A stretch of 64,000 nt of DNA from Candidatus Aramenus sulfurataquae (GTDB lineage Archaea; Thermoproteota; Thermoprotei_A; Sulfolobales; Sulfolobaceae). Of the stretch, positions 54,644-63,798 are shown one piece after another. The stretch lies in assembly GCA_000565255.1 (NCBI GenBank), contig ASRH01000007.1, forward strand, positions 18,448-82,447, given 5' to 3'. Position numbers and translations under genes: made by a program. Below the pieces are notes generated by a model. That model saw only the letters and a list, made by a program, of their open reading frames with translations. It ran no database searches and had not been told where the DNA came from. How positions within the stretch are numbered: the first letter of the stretch is position 1; each line of letters opens with the position of its first letter.

Positions 54644-55692
54644 CTCCCTACGTAGTGGTTTGGGAGAGCACAAAGGCCTGCGACTTCGCATGTAAGCACT
54701 GTAGGGCAAAGGCCATACCAAATAGGCTACCAGAGGAACTCACGAAGGAGGAAGTGTTCTCCCTGATTGACGACCTCTCCAGCTCAGGGGTGAAGCTGTT
54801 TGTGATAAGCGGAGGGGACGCGCTGAAGAGAGACGACATCTTCGAGATAGCGGAGTACGCCTCAAAGAGGATAACCACCGCAATTTCGCCCAGCGGTAGT
54901 AGAATTGAGCTGCATGTGGCAAAGAGATTGAAGGAGAGCGGAGTTGCAATTGCCTCAATAAGCGTAGACGGCCCTGAAGAGGTTCACGATGAGTTCAGGA
55001 GCGTGAAGGGGGCCTTCGCAATAGCCAAGAAGGCCATAGAGTCCCTACAACAGGCTGGTATACCGGTTCAAGTAAACACCACCATAAGCAAGTACAACGT
55101 TGGCAGGCTAGAGGACGTTAAAAGGACTGTGCTATCCTTCCATCCAGTGAGCTGGGACGTCTTTGTCCTCATCCCGACTGGGAGGGCAACGAGGGACATG
55201 ATGATCTCCCCAGAAGAGAACGAAATAGTGATGAGGACCGTGTACAAGTGGAGGCACGAGGAGGGGATAAACGTGAGGATGACCTGCAACCCCTACTACG
55301 TGAGAGTGTCAAACGAGCTGGGTAGTAGGGCTTTGCCGCCTGACCAGAAATACGGGAGGAGAAGCGTTGAGGGGGCAAGGGGGTGCATGGCTGGCAACGG
55401 TTACGCGTTCATTGCATACGACGGCACAGTCTACCCCTGCGGTTTCCTCCCAGTCCCTGCAGGCAACGTCAGGGTAAAGAGGTTCAGCGAGATCTACAAC
55501 GACTCCCCCGTGTTTAAGGCCTTGAGGGGGCAGCTAAAGGGAAAGTGCGGGGTCTGCGAGTACGCTACTGTGTGCGGTGGGTGCAGGGCGAGGGCGTACT
55601 CCTTGACGGGGGACTTCCTCTCGGAAGATCCCTTCTGTACTTACGTTCCCCTGAGGGTGAGGTTGAGTGATAAGCATCTCCAGGCTAGTTAA
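54637..55692 (+). CDS. radical SAM/SPASM protein, AhbD-like (or BA_1875 family)
   Basis: A 351-residue radical SAM protein. CX3CX2C at C15-C19-C22 (CDFACKHC), VISGGDALKRDDI, and a C-terminal SPASM domain with Cys in RGCMAGNGY, YPCGF, KCGVCEYATVCGGC and PFCTY, enough for two auxiliary [4Fe-4S] clusters. The opening VVWESTKACDFACKHCRAKA is like AhbD, the last enzyme of archaeal heme synthesis, and like the related BA_1875 family. Overlaps both neighbours, start GTG. Heme-synthase role is supported by its AhbC-like neighbour, yet only by pattern. Confidence 0.62.
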   Translation: MLAPYVVVWESTKACDFACKHCRAKAIPNRLPEELTKEEVFSLIDDLSSSGVKLFVISGGDALKRDDIFEIAEYASKRITTAISPSGSRIELHVAKRLKESGVAIASISVDGPEEVHDEFRSVKGAFAIAKKAIESLQQAGIPVQVNTTISKYNVGRLEDVKRTVLSFHPVSWDVFVLIPTGRATRDMMISPEENEIVMRTVYKWRHEEGINVRMTCNPYYVRVSNELGSRALPPDQKYGRRSVEGARGCMAGNGYAFIAYDGTVYPCGFLPVPAGNVRVKRFSEIYNDSPVFKALRGQLKGKCGVCEYATVCGGCRARAYSLTGDFLSEDPFCTYVPLRVRLSDKHLQAS

Positions 55693-56800
55693 CGGGAAAA
55701 GGGAGAGGTCAGACGAAATAAGGTTCCCCACCTCCAAGGACGTCTACCCAAAGGTGTTAGTGTTTAACGTCACTAGGAACTGCAACTTGAGGTGCGTCCA
55801 CTGCTATTCCAACTCCGGGCTTGGCAAGTTCCAAGACCTGCCCCTCTCAACGTGGCTCAACGCGGTAAAGCAGGCAGCAGAGATGGGAGTTAGGCACATC
55901 CTGCTCTCTGGAGGGGAACCCTTAGCAAGGAGAGATCTAGTGGAGATAGCCAAGGAGGCCCACGACTTTGGGATTTCAGCGGAGATCTCCACAAACGGCA
56001 CAATGCTCACAAGGGAGAGGGTGGAGGAGCTCAAGAGGTACGTAAGTTACGTTGGGGTGAGTATAGACGGCCCTGAAGAGGTGCACGACAAGTTCAGGGG
56101 GGTACCGGGCGCCTTCAAAAAAGCGTTGGAGGGAATAAGGACTGCAAAGGAGGCTGGCGTAAAGACGGGGCTGAGGTTCACCCTCACAAAGTTAAACTAC
56201 CAGTACGTTGACTTCGTCTTCGACTTGATGGAGAAGGAGGGGATAGACAGGGTGTGCTTCTACCACTTAGCTTACGCAGGAAGGGCTGACGTAAAGTTGG
56301 ACATAGACAATTGGACTAGGCTGAGAGTCGTGGAGAGGATAGTGGAGAGGACTAGGGAGAACAAGGAGATCGAAGTCTTAACTGCAGACAACCCGGTGGA
56401 CGGGGTACTTATATATGCAATGACCAGGAACGAGGAAGTGCTTAGGCTCTTGAGGAGGAACGGCGGAAATAAGTCGGGAGAGAGGATAGCCGACGTCAGC
56501 CCAGAGGGCGTTGTGTACCCAGATCAGTTCACCCCAATACCCATAGGAAGGATAGAGAGACTAAAGGAAATATGGGATAAACCAAACGAGGTGGTGGACA
56601 AGCTGAGGGCAAGGAAGAACTACTTGAAGTGCTCCTCCTGTCCCTTCTTTGACGTATGTAATGGAGGGCTCAGGGGGAGGGCCTTGGCGGTAACTGGCGA
56701 CCTCTGGGGTAAGGATCCTTCCTGCTACTTGGAGGAGATAGCGAAGAAGTACGACCTCAAGCTTCACGACTTAAAGCAACCAGAGGCGGAGTTTAAGTAA
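55667..56800 (+). CDS. radical SAM/SPASM protein, AhbC-like (didecarboxysiroheme decarboxylase)
   Basis: A 377-residue protein. C39-x3-C43-x2-C46 (CNLRCVHC), HILLSGGEPLARRDL, VGVSIDGPEEVHDKFRG, and a C-terminal SPASM part KCSSCPFFDVCNGGLRGRAL. Closest remembered pattern is AhbC/NirJ, which converts 12,18-didecarboxysiroheme to Fe-coproporphyrin III. GTG start overlaps the previous gene by 26 bases. With the AhbD-like neighbour this would cover the last two steps of the siroheme-dependent heme route. AhbA/B and siroheme genes are not in the window. Confidence 0.65.
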   Translation: MISISRLVNGKRERSDEIRFPTSKDVYPKVLVFNVTRNCNLRCVHCYSNSGLGKFQDLPLSTWLNAVKQAAEMGVRHILLSGGEPLARRDLVEIAKEAHDFGISAEISTNGTMLTRERVEELKRYVSYVGVSIDGPEEVHDKFRGVPGAFKKALEGIRTAKEAGVKTGLRFTLTKLNYQYVDFVFDLMEKEGIDRVCFYHLAYAGRADVKLDIDNWTRLRVVERIVERTRENKEIEVLTADNPVDGVLIYAMTRNEEVLRLLRRNGGNKSGERIADVSPEGVVYPDQFTPIPIGRIERLKEIWDKPNEVVDKLRARKNYLKCSSCPFFDVCNGGLRGRALAVTGDLWGKDPSCYLEEIAKKYDLKLHDLKQPEAEFK

Positions 56801-56849
56801 ACCCTTCAAGTTTTACTCAAGTTTAAAATTCCCTTCTTTTGTTTAAACA

Positions 56850-57041
56850 ATGTGGGATGACTTTAAAAATACTCAGGAAAATATATACTCGGTGACGGAG
56901 TTGAGAAGCAAGGTTGAGGAAGTAAAGATCACTGACCTACCGGAGGAGTACTTAAAGCTGGAGTACCCTGAAGAGTGGAAGATGATCCAGGAGACAAAGA
57001 AAAGCGACTTGAGGACTTCCCTTATCTTCTTCAGGAACTGA
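56850..57041 (+). CDS. hypothetical protein, 63 aa
   Basis: Small charged helical protein (MWDDFKNTQENIYSVTELRS and KLEYPEEWKMIQETKKSDL). It has its own promoter-like A/T-rich upstream region and ATG start; no family recognised. Coding status is not certain but codon use looks like that of its neighbours. Confidence 0.45.
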   Translation: MWDDFKNTQENIYSVTELRSKVEEVKITDLPEEYLKLEYPEEWKMIQETKKSDLRTSLIFFRN

Positions 57042-57547
57042 TGAAGTTTTTAGGGCTGTAATGGGTCAGTTTTGCTAACGTTTTCCTTCTCTTTCCTTTC
57101 ACTGTCCTCCTATTTCCTCTTGTTTCTTCGGCGGAAAGTAGGACACGTTGGGTCCAAGCTCGCCATCTATTGCCCTACCTAGGTAGAAGGAGGAGTTCTG
57201 CAAGTTGAGGAAGTACCGCCTCACGTTGTCCTTACTGGCGTAAACGCTAGCCTCCATGGAAGCGAGGGCGTTCATCACCTCCTCCCCTGCAACTGCCCTC
57301 AAGTCCTCCCTCATGACCTCGGTTTACCTCTAGGAACGACGGGCTTGCAGAGCACTTGGTGAGGAAGCACTTTCTCACTTTCTCTATCAGCTTTCAAGGG
57401 CCTCACCTATAGAGGTCGTGAGGCAGGGGTAGTAGTGGAGGCTTCAGCTATTTTCCCTGCTCTCTTCGTACCCTTTGCGGGTTTAGTAAGTTTACCCGAT
57501 TTTTTTCTAGAAAATGCTTAAGTTATGGTACAGCCAGATAACTTGCC
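57042..57547. other. intergenic with possible gene remnant
   Basis: On the minus strand, 57099-57314 is open (71 codons; ALASMEASVYASKDNVRRYF and LQNSSFYLGRAIDGELG), and another frame just upstream reads IEKVRKCFLTKCSASPSFLEVN (57310-57400). Together they look like pieces of one decayed gene that I cannot identify. The rest has no coding signal; A/T-rich tract before 57548 is the MFS promoter. Confidence 0.35.
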
Positions 57548-58723
57548 ATGAAGCAATACATTCACGCCACCATAGCCTCCACCATTGCGTGGGCTGGCAA
57601 TATATACGACCTACTTCTTCTAACCTACGTTTACCCTGAACTGATGAGGGCGTTCTCCCTCAACTACCTCCTCATCTCCGTGCTCTTTGCCTTAGGCCTC
57701 ATAGGCAGGGTCATTGGAGGGTTCGCATTTGGCAAGTACGCTGACTCAATTGGCAGGAAGCCAGTCCTCTTGCTTGGCACCGGCGGTTATGCAGCGTTTC
57801 AAGGGGTCTTAGCCTTCTCCCCCAACGCCCTTCTTCTCTTCGCGTCTCGTTTCCTTGAGGGCGTGTTCATGGGAGCTCAGTGGACTGCCGGGACAGTAAT
57901 TGCCTACGAGCAGGCCCCTCAGTCAATGAAGGGAGTAGTCACGGGGATAGTGCAGACTGGGTACGGTATAGGCTATGCCCTAACTGGGGTCACGTACTTG
58001 GCCTTCCTTCCTACCATAGAGGAAAGCTGGAGGTACTTCCTCCTGGTTGGCTCCTTACCCTTACTGGTTGTACCCTACGCCCACCTCAAGGTAAAGGAGT
58101 CCAAGGTTACCTCCACAGGAACAGCTAAGGTGAAGTACAAGGATTACCTGCCAGTGTTGATAAGGGCTACAGCTGGGATGTCGGGGATGTTCGTAGCCTA
58201 TTTCTGTTTCTTCGGCAACTACGAGACCGTGGAGGAAAAGTTCTTTGGCATTTCTCCTTCCACTGTTGGCGAAATACTCACGGTGGCAAACGTGGTCTTA
58301 GCCCTCTCTTTCCTACTCTTTGGCAGGCTAGCCGACTACGTGGGTAAGAGCAGGCTAATCTACGCGGGGTTAGTTACTCTTACCGTCTCAACCCCCTTCG
58401 CCATACCCCTCTTCCTGCCCCACGACAGTCTCTCAGTGCTAATAGGCACAAGCGTTTATTCCTTTTCAGATGGCTTCTGGCCGCTAATGCCCCTCCTCAT
58501 AGCCGAGGCTGTGCCCATGGAAGTGAGGGGAGCCCTTGCAGGTCTCTCCTATAACATAGGAGGGCTTGTGGGAGGGCTGGCAGACGTTGCCTTAGGCGTG
58601 GTGGACTCGCTTTACGGCCTCTCCGCTTTAGTTAACGCCATGTTTGCACTGCAGTTCGTGGCGATCCTCGTGGTCTTTGTGAGCGTAATAACCTGGCCAA
58701 AGAGCGGGACTAGGGTGGCCTAA
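57548..58723 (+). CDS. MFS transporter (metabolite:H+ symporter type), 391 aa
   Basis: A 12-helix MFS protein with clear family motifs: FGKYADSIGRKPVLLLGTGG (motif A between helices 2 and 3), RFLEGVFMGAQWTAGTVIAYE (motif B), and LFGRLADYVGKSRL in the second half. Resembles the proline/betaine and shikimate-type symporters (2.A.1.6-like) by these motifs. Substrate cannot be deduced. Downstream a T-run (58772-58779) may stop transcription. Confidence 0.85.
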   Translation: MKQYIHATIASTIAWAGNIYDLLLLTYVYPELMRAFSLNYLLISVLFALGLIGRVIGGFAFGKYADSIGRKPVLLLGTGGYAAFQGVLAFSPNALLLFASRFLEGVFMGAQWTAGTVIAYEQAPQSMKGVVTGIVQTGYGIGYALTGVTYLAFLPTIEESWRYFLLVGSLPLLVVPYAHLKVKESKVTSTGTAKVKYKDYLPVLIRATAGMSGMFVAYFCFFGNYETVEEKFFGISPSTVGEILTVANVVLALSFLLFGRLADYVGKSRLIYAGLVTLTVSTPFAIPLFLPHDSLSVLIGTSVYSFSDGFWPLMPLLIAEAVPMEVRGALAGLSYNIGGLVGGLADVALGVVDSLYGLSALVNAMFALQFVAILVVFVSVITWPKSGTRVA

Positions 58724-58770
58724 GCTACGTAACGAGAGATTTTGCCTCCTTCTCGCCTTAAAGGACGAGT

Positions 58771-58780
58771 CTTTTTTTTA
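58771..58780 (+). terminator. T-run terminator after MFS gene
   Basis: Eight T in a row (58772-58779), 48 bases after the MFS stop, with a second T-rich run (CTTTTTCC) nearby. Crenarchaeal transcripts often end in such U-rich tracts. No stem is needed and none was seen. Confidence 0.45.
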
Positions 58781-58889
58781 CGCTTTTTCCTTACGCGTTA
58801 GAATAACGCGACGCGTTCGCCGCTATCTCTCCTTGAACAGAAGGGGTCAGCATAGCTGACTTCGTGTGTTGAAGGCCTTTCTAAACTTT

Positions 58890-58907
58890 TTGCGAAGCCC
58901 TTCGCAA
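58890..58907. repeat. perfect 8-bp inverted repeat
   Basis: TTGCGAAG and CTTCGCAA separated by two C, followed by an A-run (58911-58917). A hairpin-like element on either strand; on the minus strand it would be preceded by T-rich sequence. It lies in non-coding DNA about 80 bases before the 144-aa gene. Possible terminator or protein site; role unknown. Confidence 0.45.
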
Positions 58908-58988
58908 GGGAAAAAAAGACTCTCTTCAAACTGAAGGGCTATGTGGACGCCAACAAGAGCATTTATCCTTGGACTGAGAGAGTAAAGC

Positions 58989-59423
58989 GTGTGGGTTCAC
59001 GTAAATTCGTGGGATAGATGCGAGGAGTGCTGGCTTTCCTACAAGAGGGGAATTCAGCACCCCAACTCCCTCTCCTGCTACAAGGTGGGGATTCCAATAT
59101 CTTCCCTTAAGGTGTCCCTAGACGAGTTCGTGGAGGAGGTTAAGAGGAGAGGTTATGTGGCCAAGTACGGGCTCTTCCCCTTTCCCGTTAGCCTTGCATT
59201 AAAGGGGGTCTTTATCCTCTACTTCACTAGCAGGGAGGAAATGGAAAAGGCAATGGGGGAGCTGAGGGATTTGGTTAAGGAACCCAGCTTTAAGGAAAGG
59301 ATTTTCTTTAACGCTTTCGTCAACGTGGACTGGGAAGGAGGGTTCAACTATAGACGAGGTTGTCCGGAGTTTGATAGGAAGTTCGGAGACTGGAGGAAGT
59401 GGACAAACGTAGAAAGTCGTTAA
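58989..59423 (+). CDS. hypothetical protein, 144 aa
   Basis: Unrecognised soluble protein with a CEEC motif near the start (DRCEECWLSYKRG), a mid-part alpha/beta (VEEVKRRGYVAKYGLFPF) and a Trp-rich end (CPEFDRKFGDWRKWTN). GTG start. Located on its own in gene-poor DNA. Cys-x2-Cys plus two later Cys might bind a metal. Confidence 0.5.
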   Translation: MWVHVNSWDRCEECWLSYKRGIQHPNSLSCYKVGIPISSLKVSLDEFVEEVKRRGYVAKYGLFPFPVSLALKGVFILYFTSREEMEKAMGELRDLVKEPSFKERIFFNAFVNVDWEGGFNYRRGCPEFDRKFGDWRKWTNVESR

Positions 59424-60296
59424 GAGAATTCGCGGTACTCACGAAAACTCTCATAACCCTTGACCCACTATTTTCCATGGAGTGGAAGTACTAAGGAGGG
59501 GGAGAAAGGAGAATTCTTTTCCTTAAACGAGAACTTTAGGTAGACGTAGCCCTGTTCTAATATCGAGTAGGTAGCACTTTGGCTTTCGTCAGAATGAAGT
59601 GCGAATTTTTTACTTGCCATGACGAGATTAGCAAAGAAGCTGTATCAGTAGCCCCTTCTTCTGCGTTCTTCCTCTCTAGATTAAACTGCGCAACATGAGA
59701 AAAGCGAACCTCGGAAAGCGTTCAAATACGTCTTTAGATGTACAAAGAACCTGTAACCTAAAGGCCTTTTCCCTTTTAGATTCTCCCTTCTACATGCGAA
59801 GACTCGTTGACGTTAAAGGTCGTTTCCAAAGGACCCTCCAGTTTGCCCATGTTAACTCATGTGAACGCGATATCTCATTGGACTGAAATAGTTAGTGGAG
59901 AGTAGACAAGCCTCCTATAAGCAGACAGTGTTAATTACGTTGTTGCACGCCAGAGGAACGTTGAAGAGGTCCCTTGTTGGCTAGTGAAGGACCATGAAGG
60001 AATAGTGAAGTACAGCGACAACGCCGGAAATAGAGATACTAGCTGTTAAGGCATGGAGATGCATCCAGGGGGATTCACTAAGTTCACTAAGCCTACTACA
60101 GTCGCCTTTAAGGTAGGGTCAAGGAAGGAAAAACTCTTCCTAGGGAAAAACTCTCCGAACCTAATTGGGGAACGCCGTTGCTAGTTTTTCCGGAAGTAAA
60201 GCGAAGGGTGTGTCAGCAAGGGTCACAGACTTCTGCAACTCAAAAACCTAACAAGGGGTAGAATCGTCACTTACGCGAAATTCTAGGGAGAGCTTT
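59424..60296. other. long gene-free stretch (873 bp), probably decayed
   Basis: Stops in all six frames; short open pieces such as 59695-59886 have unlike codon use and no recognisable product. No transposase motif, tRNA fold or direct repeat was noticed. The preceding 200 bases (58724-58988) are similar. The tract looks like a graveyard next to accessory genes. Confidence 0.45.
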
Positions 60297-61034
60297 TTAT
60301 AGCGAGTCCTTGAACTCTGTGAGGTTCCTACTGCCAGTCGTTAGGTACACTTTGTTCTCCTTGCAAGCTTGAATTAAATCGTAGGTGGGGCTCAGAGTAA
60401 ATATTACGAGAATCGTCTTTTTGTCCTTGAAGAGCTCTGGTTTAGCCATCTTAAGCTTCTCCACCCTCCTCATTAAATCGTTTAACACGTTTCTGTTTGC
60501 CCTACTTTTTACCTCTCCTAGTAGCACGTAGTTGCCAAACTCAGCAAAGAGGTCTATCTCAGCAATCCCCTCTACCTCTAATCTACTGATCTTCACGGAA
60601 ACGCCCATCTCCTTCTCTATAAGCCACTCTAGATATGACTGAGCGTCGTCTTCAATGCTCGTGGTTAAGTTCTCCACCATTGAGGCGACTTGCTTAAAGT
60701 GAGTGTTCATTTCTTGTCTTAGCTTCTCCATCTGAGTGTTAAACTCCTCCCTCAACTTCACCATCTCCTTATTAAACTCCTCCCTCAACTTGAGGATCTC
60801 CCTGTTGAATTCCTCCCTCAACTTCACCATCTCTGCAGAAAAGTCAGCCCTCAACTTCTCCATTTCCTTCGCAAACTCCTCCCTCATCTTGTTCTGATCC
60901 TCCCTCAGCCTGGCTATCTCTACTATAAGCTCCTCCAGTTTCTTCACTACGACCTTATCTGCCAGAGCGTCAGCTAACTTCTGTATGAACTCTTGGTCGT
61001 TCCTTAGCTTGTTGTAGATTTCCTCAGCGCTCAC
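60297..61034 (-). CDS. coiled-coil protein with PD-(D/E)XK nuclease-like domain, 245 aa
   Basis: Residues 1-50 helical; 51-105 are five copies of an 11-residue unit, for example REEFNREILKL and REEFNKEMVKL (hendecad coiled coil). The C-terminal domain (about 130-245) has the PD-(D/E)XK pattern: D161 in EIDLFAEFGNYVLLGEVKSR with E174-x-K176. Members of such families in Sulfolobales are numerous and of unknown role. A nuclease function is inferred from fold residues. Stand-alone gene. Confidence 0.65.
   Translation of the reverse strand: MSAEEIYNKLRNDQEFIQKLADALADKVVVKKLEELIVEIARLREDQNKMREEFAKEMEKLRADFSAEMVKLREEFNREILKLREEFNKEMVKLREEFNTQMEKLRQEMNTHFKQVASMVENLTTSIEDDAQSYLEWLIEKEMGVSVKISRLEVEGIAEIDLFAEFGNYVLLGEVKSRANRNVLNDLMRRVEKLKMAKPELFKDKKTILVIFTLSPTYDLIQACKENKVYLTTGSRNLTEFKDSL
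60720..60884 (-). repeat. five tandem 33-bp coding repeats
   Basis: These bases encode the five 11-residue coiled-coil units of the PD-(D/E)XK protein. Middle copies differ by only a few bases (plus-strand reading CTCCCTCAACTT repeats at 33-base steps), so copy number could change by slippage or recombination. Confidence 0.65.
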
Positions 61035-61252
61035 ATCTTAATCCTCTGAAAGCGAGTTTAAGTATTTTTAGGTAGAAAGGCAATCTGTGAGGGCCTAGAA
61101 GGTCGCGCCCAGAGCGCGTCATGCCTTAAGGCTTGTGAAGAAGGAGCTGAAAGCGTGCAGAGGGATCTTAGAAGAGAATGCGAACTCGCCAACGGCTGGG
61201 AGTTAAGCTCAAATTAACGCATCAATTTTACCTTCGTAAAAGAGAAGTATTC

Positions 61253-61798
61253 ATGGACTTGAAAAACCTCTATGCTGGCAATCTAGTAAGCTTTGTAGCC
61301 TCCCTAGTTATCTTAAGCGAGCTTATCCTTTTAGAACGTTTAGGTTTAAGCTTCATCTCTTCCCCTCTTTCGCTGGCAATTCTCTGGGCAATATGGGCAA
61401 TGGCGATACCTTCTGTGTTAAGTTACCATAGGGCAAGGCTAGAGAAGAATTGGATGCTTGACGCCTTTGGGGCTTTAGCTGTGGCAATAGCGGGAGTGGG
61501 ATTAGCAATTCTCTCTCTAGGGAAGATGTACGGAGTAGAGTTAATATTGTTGGGCTACGCCTTTGAGCCAGTAGCTGGGATTCCCATCTACTTAACGGCA
61601 AAGAAGCTCCTTCCCCTCTACACTTCTCTCTTCTTCTGGGGGGCAGTGGCGTTCACAGCTGGGTTGCCCCTTTACTTGGTGAATCTAGGAATATTGGCCA
61701 TTGCAGGCGACGTAGTGAAGATTGCGGGATTGGTTGGACTCCTAGCTGTCCTTAGGGTGGTTAACGCAAAGGAAGGCAGGGCGCAACTGAGAGGTTAG
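61253..61798 (+). CDS. membrane protein, 181 aa, about 6 TM
   Basis: Start at ATG 61253; the frame is open further upstream but those residues are basic and unlike protein. Hydrophobic helices at roughly residues 10-30, 35-55, 62-85, 90-112, 118-140 and 145-168. No motif. It converges with the repeat-bearing 594-aa gene. Could be a transporter-like or unknown integral protein. Confidence 0.6.
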   Translation: MDLKNLYAGNLVSFVASLVILSELILLERLGLSFISSPLSLAILWAIWAMAIPSVLSYHRARLEKNWMLDAFGALAVAIAGVGLAILSLGKMYGVELILLGYAFEPVAGIPIYLTAKKLLPLYTSLFFWGAVAFTAGLPLYLVNLGILAIAGDVVKIAGLVGLLAVLRVVNAKEGRAQLRG

Positions 61799-61874
61799 GA
61801 TTTCTAGAAGCTTGGGATTTACTTAACTACTCCCGCCATTTATTTCATCAGCCTGTCCTCTGGCGTCTTATGAG

Positions 61875-61894
61875 ACTAGTCCGATAGGACTAGT
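61875..61894. repeat. perfect 8-bp inverted repeat with 4-bp centre
   Basis: ACTAGTCC-GATA-GGACTAGT between two convergent genes. A third ACTAGT lies a few bases on (61903-61908). Could form a hairpin terminator serving both strands, or be a protein site; a T-run is not present, so the former is weak. Confidence 0.5.
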
Positions 61895-61995
61895 ATGAAA
61901 CCACTAGTTAAGTGACGCGTTTGTCCAATTCAAGAGACTGAGGTAAATAGCTTAAGTTGTGACAGTTTCACGAGTAAAACAACGCGCTAAAAAAT

Positions 61996-63780
61996 TCAAG
62001 AAGCCCCCGTAAGTTGTTTGTAGGCATTCCTAACCTCTTTCAAGAAGTCCTTAAATGGAATTAACTTTACGCTTTTTTCGTCTTTTTTGTCCCTAACTGG
62101 AATCAGCACTTGAAGCTTATCGTACTCCTCGAGAGTGAGGAGTCCAGCAATGCTCTTGGCGTAAAGCAAAGCAGGCAGAGGTCTAAGGACCACCCACACC
62201 TCGTCCTTGCACTGGGAGTACTTTCTATACGCATCTTTTATTTCAGATATGGGATCTTTGTGGAAGCTTGTCTTAGCGTCAATGGCCACGCGTTTTCCAT
62301 CAATTGTAGCTTGCACGTCAGGCGTATTGCCGCACTCCGATAATTGCTCTACCTTGATATCCTCCAAGTTTAGCCCTTCGTTTTTGAGCAAGTGGTAAAC
62401 AATAACGTCTTTCAACCCTTTATGGTGCGAGCTTTCTACTCCTACTGGCGACTCCTCGCTCAGGATTGCGTCGTAGATAGGGCCGTATTTTTTCTTCAAG
62501 TACTTTTCCGCGGTAATATACAATAGATTAAAAGAAGTATCTATATGCCTTAGTGCGTCATAGGACTTGCCTTTTATGAAATCTGCATCTAATCCAGAGG
62601 CTCCGTAAGCTAGGGCAGTTAATAGTTCCTTGGTGAGGTGATATTGAATTGCTTTCTTGTTCTCCCTTGAGAGCTCTTCGTCAATAAGCAGGAAGTGGGA
62701 AGTAAGGTGAAGCATGTACTTTCTGTAAGCGTTGAAAGGCACAATAAATACCTTGAACCCGTAACCCATAAGGCTGGGGGCAGCCTCCTCGAAAGCTTTC
62801 TCAATTTCGTCGCTTTCCTTATCGTTAAATAGTTTGGCGTCGAAAACGTAAATGCCCTCCCTAACTCCGGCCTCATCAGTTTTTATTGAGTTGAGACTGT
62901 TGCGATTACTTATTAACACGGGATCGTAGTCTCTCTCGCTGACACTTTTAATCTTCGCCATTTCAGCTGCCAATCTAGCTAAACTGCTTTGAATCCCTAC
63001 CTTTTTCTCGTCGTAAACGATTACAGTTGAGCCAGTGGCTTTAATATACGTAAATGCTCCAACGCCCCTTTCTATGAAGTCGTAAAGTTCGTTTGTAATT
63101 TGCGTCTTTTCGCTTTTTTCCTCCTGTTCTTCATAACTGGAGGAGGCTGCAGGTGCTGACTGAGGAGTTAGACGTGGAGGTTCTTCGCGCTTTACTCCTA
63201 GGTATACCTCTTCATCCACCGAGGTGGTTTCAACGAGAGGTTTGGCAGGGAACTGAAGAGGTACGATTTGTATGTGAGTAGCGATAGTACTTCTGTTGGT
63301 AAAGCGATTATTTACGTCAACTTCTGAAACAACTATCGAGGGAGGAGATGGGAAGTTGAGTGGTATAATATTTGACGATTTGCTTGTCTTGCCAAAATCT
63401 GGAGCTTTGAGGTCCACGCTAGAAGAGTTTACTTTTGGGATCTTAGGAAACTTCAAGCTCACAAAATTTACTTTCTCTGATAATCTGCTTATTTTGCTAA
63501 AGTCAGGGCCTTCAATGTCTACGCTAGAGGAGTTTACTTTTGGAGCCTTAGGGAATTTCAGGCTCACGAACTTCGCTTTCACTTGGTCGGAAGTTGTCTC
63601 GTTACCTCTCTCTACGCGTTCAACCTGCGGAGCAGCGTTGTGAGAATTTTCAGTTTCAGTTCGATTGGGCGTTAGCGTTGAGTTGTTCAGCTTGTTCTCT
63701 TCTTCAAAACGCTTTTTTGCATGATAATACCACTCGTCTTTGCTTTCTTCTACATCACTTGTATTTTTCTCCTTACTCAT
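61996..63780 (-). CDS. unrecognised 594-aa protein: repeats plus C-terminal PD-(D/E)XK-like domain
   Basis: Residues 1-70 are polar and disordered. Residues 71-105 and 106-138 are two near-identical units (FVSLKFP.(A/I)PKVNSSSVD), with weaker copies near 138-156 and 172-190 (PLQFPAKPLVETTSVD). A low-complexity linker follows, then a mixed domain (about 230-460). The C-terminus has D488 in NTPDVQATIDGKRVAIDAKTS with D501-x-K503, the PD-(D/E)XK pattern, so a nuclease is plausible. No known family recalled. Lies just downstream of an incomplete gene on the same strand; their spacing (45 bases) suggests co-transcription. Confidence 0.55.
   Translation of the reverse strand: MSKEKNTSDVEESKDEWYYHAKKRFEEENKLNNSTLTPNRTETENSHNAAPQVERVERGNETTSDQVKAKFVSLKFPKAPKVNSSSVDIEGPDFSKISRLSEKVNFVSLKFPKIPKVNSSSVDLKAPDFGKTSKSSNIIPLNFPSPPSIVVSEVDVNNRFTNRSTIATHIQIVPLQFPAKPLVETTSVDEEVYLGVKREEPPRLTPQSAPAASSSYEEQEEKSEKTQITNELYDFIERGVGAFTYIKATGSTVIVYDEKKVGIQSSLARLAAEMAKIKSVSERDYDPVLISNRNSLNSIKTDEAGVREGIYVFDAKLFNDKESDEIEKAFEEAAPSLMGYGFKVFIVPFNAYRKYMLHLTSHFLLIDEELSRENKKAIQYHLTKELLTALAYGASGLDADFIKGKSYDALRHIDTSFNLLYITAEKYLKKKYGPIYDAILSEESPVGVESSHHKGLKDVIVYHLLKNEGLNLEDIKVEQLSECGNTPDVQATIDGKRVAIDAKTSFHKDPISEIKDAYRKYSQCKDEVWVVLRPLPALLYAKSIAGLLTLEEYDKLQVLIPVRDKKDEKSVKLIPFKDFLKEVRNAYKQLTGAS
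63361..63570 (-). repeat. two tandem 105-bp coding repeats
   Basis: Encode the residue 71-105 and 106-138 units of the 594-aa protein. The first 18 codons of each copy are nearly identical at the base level, suggesting recent duplication or gene-conversion upkeep. Confidence 0.6.
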
Positions 63781-63798
63781 TTAATCTCACTCCCTAGG

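Noticed and set aside
59695..59886. 63-codon open frame on the plus strand
   Set aside because: Composition unlike real genes, no start context, sits in decayed DNA with stops all around.
60720..60884. 33-bp periodic repeats might be a CRISPR array
   Set aside because: They are in frame, contiguous without spacers, and encode a hendecad coiled coil.
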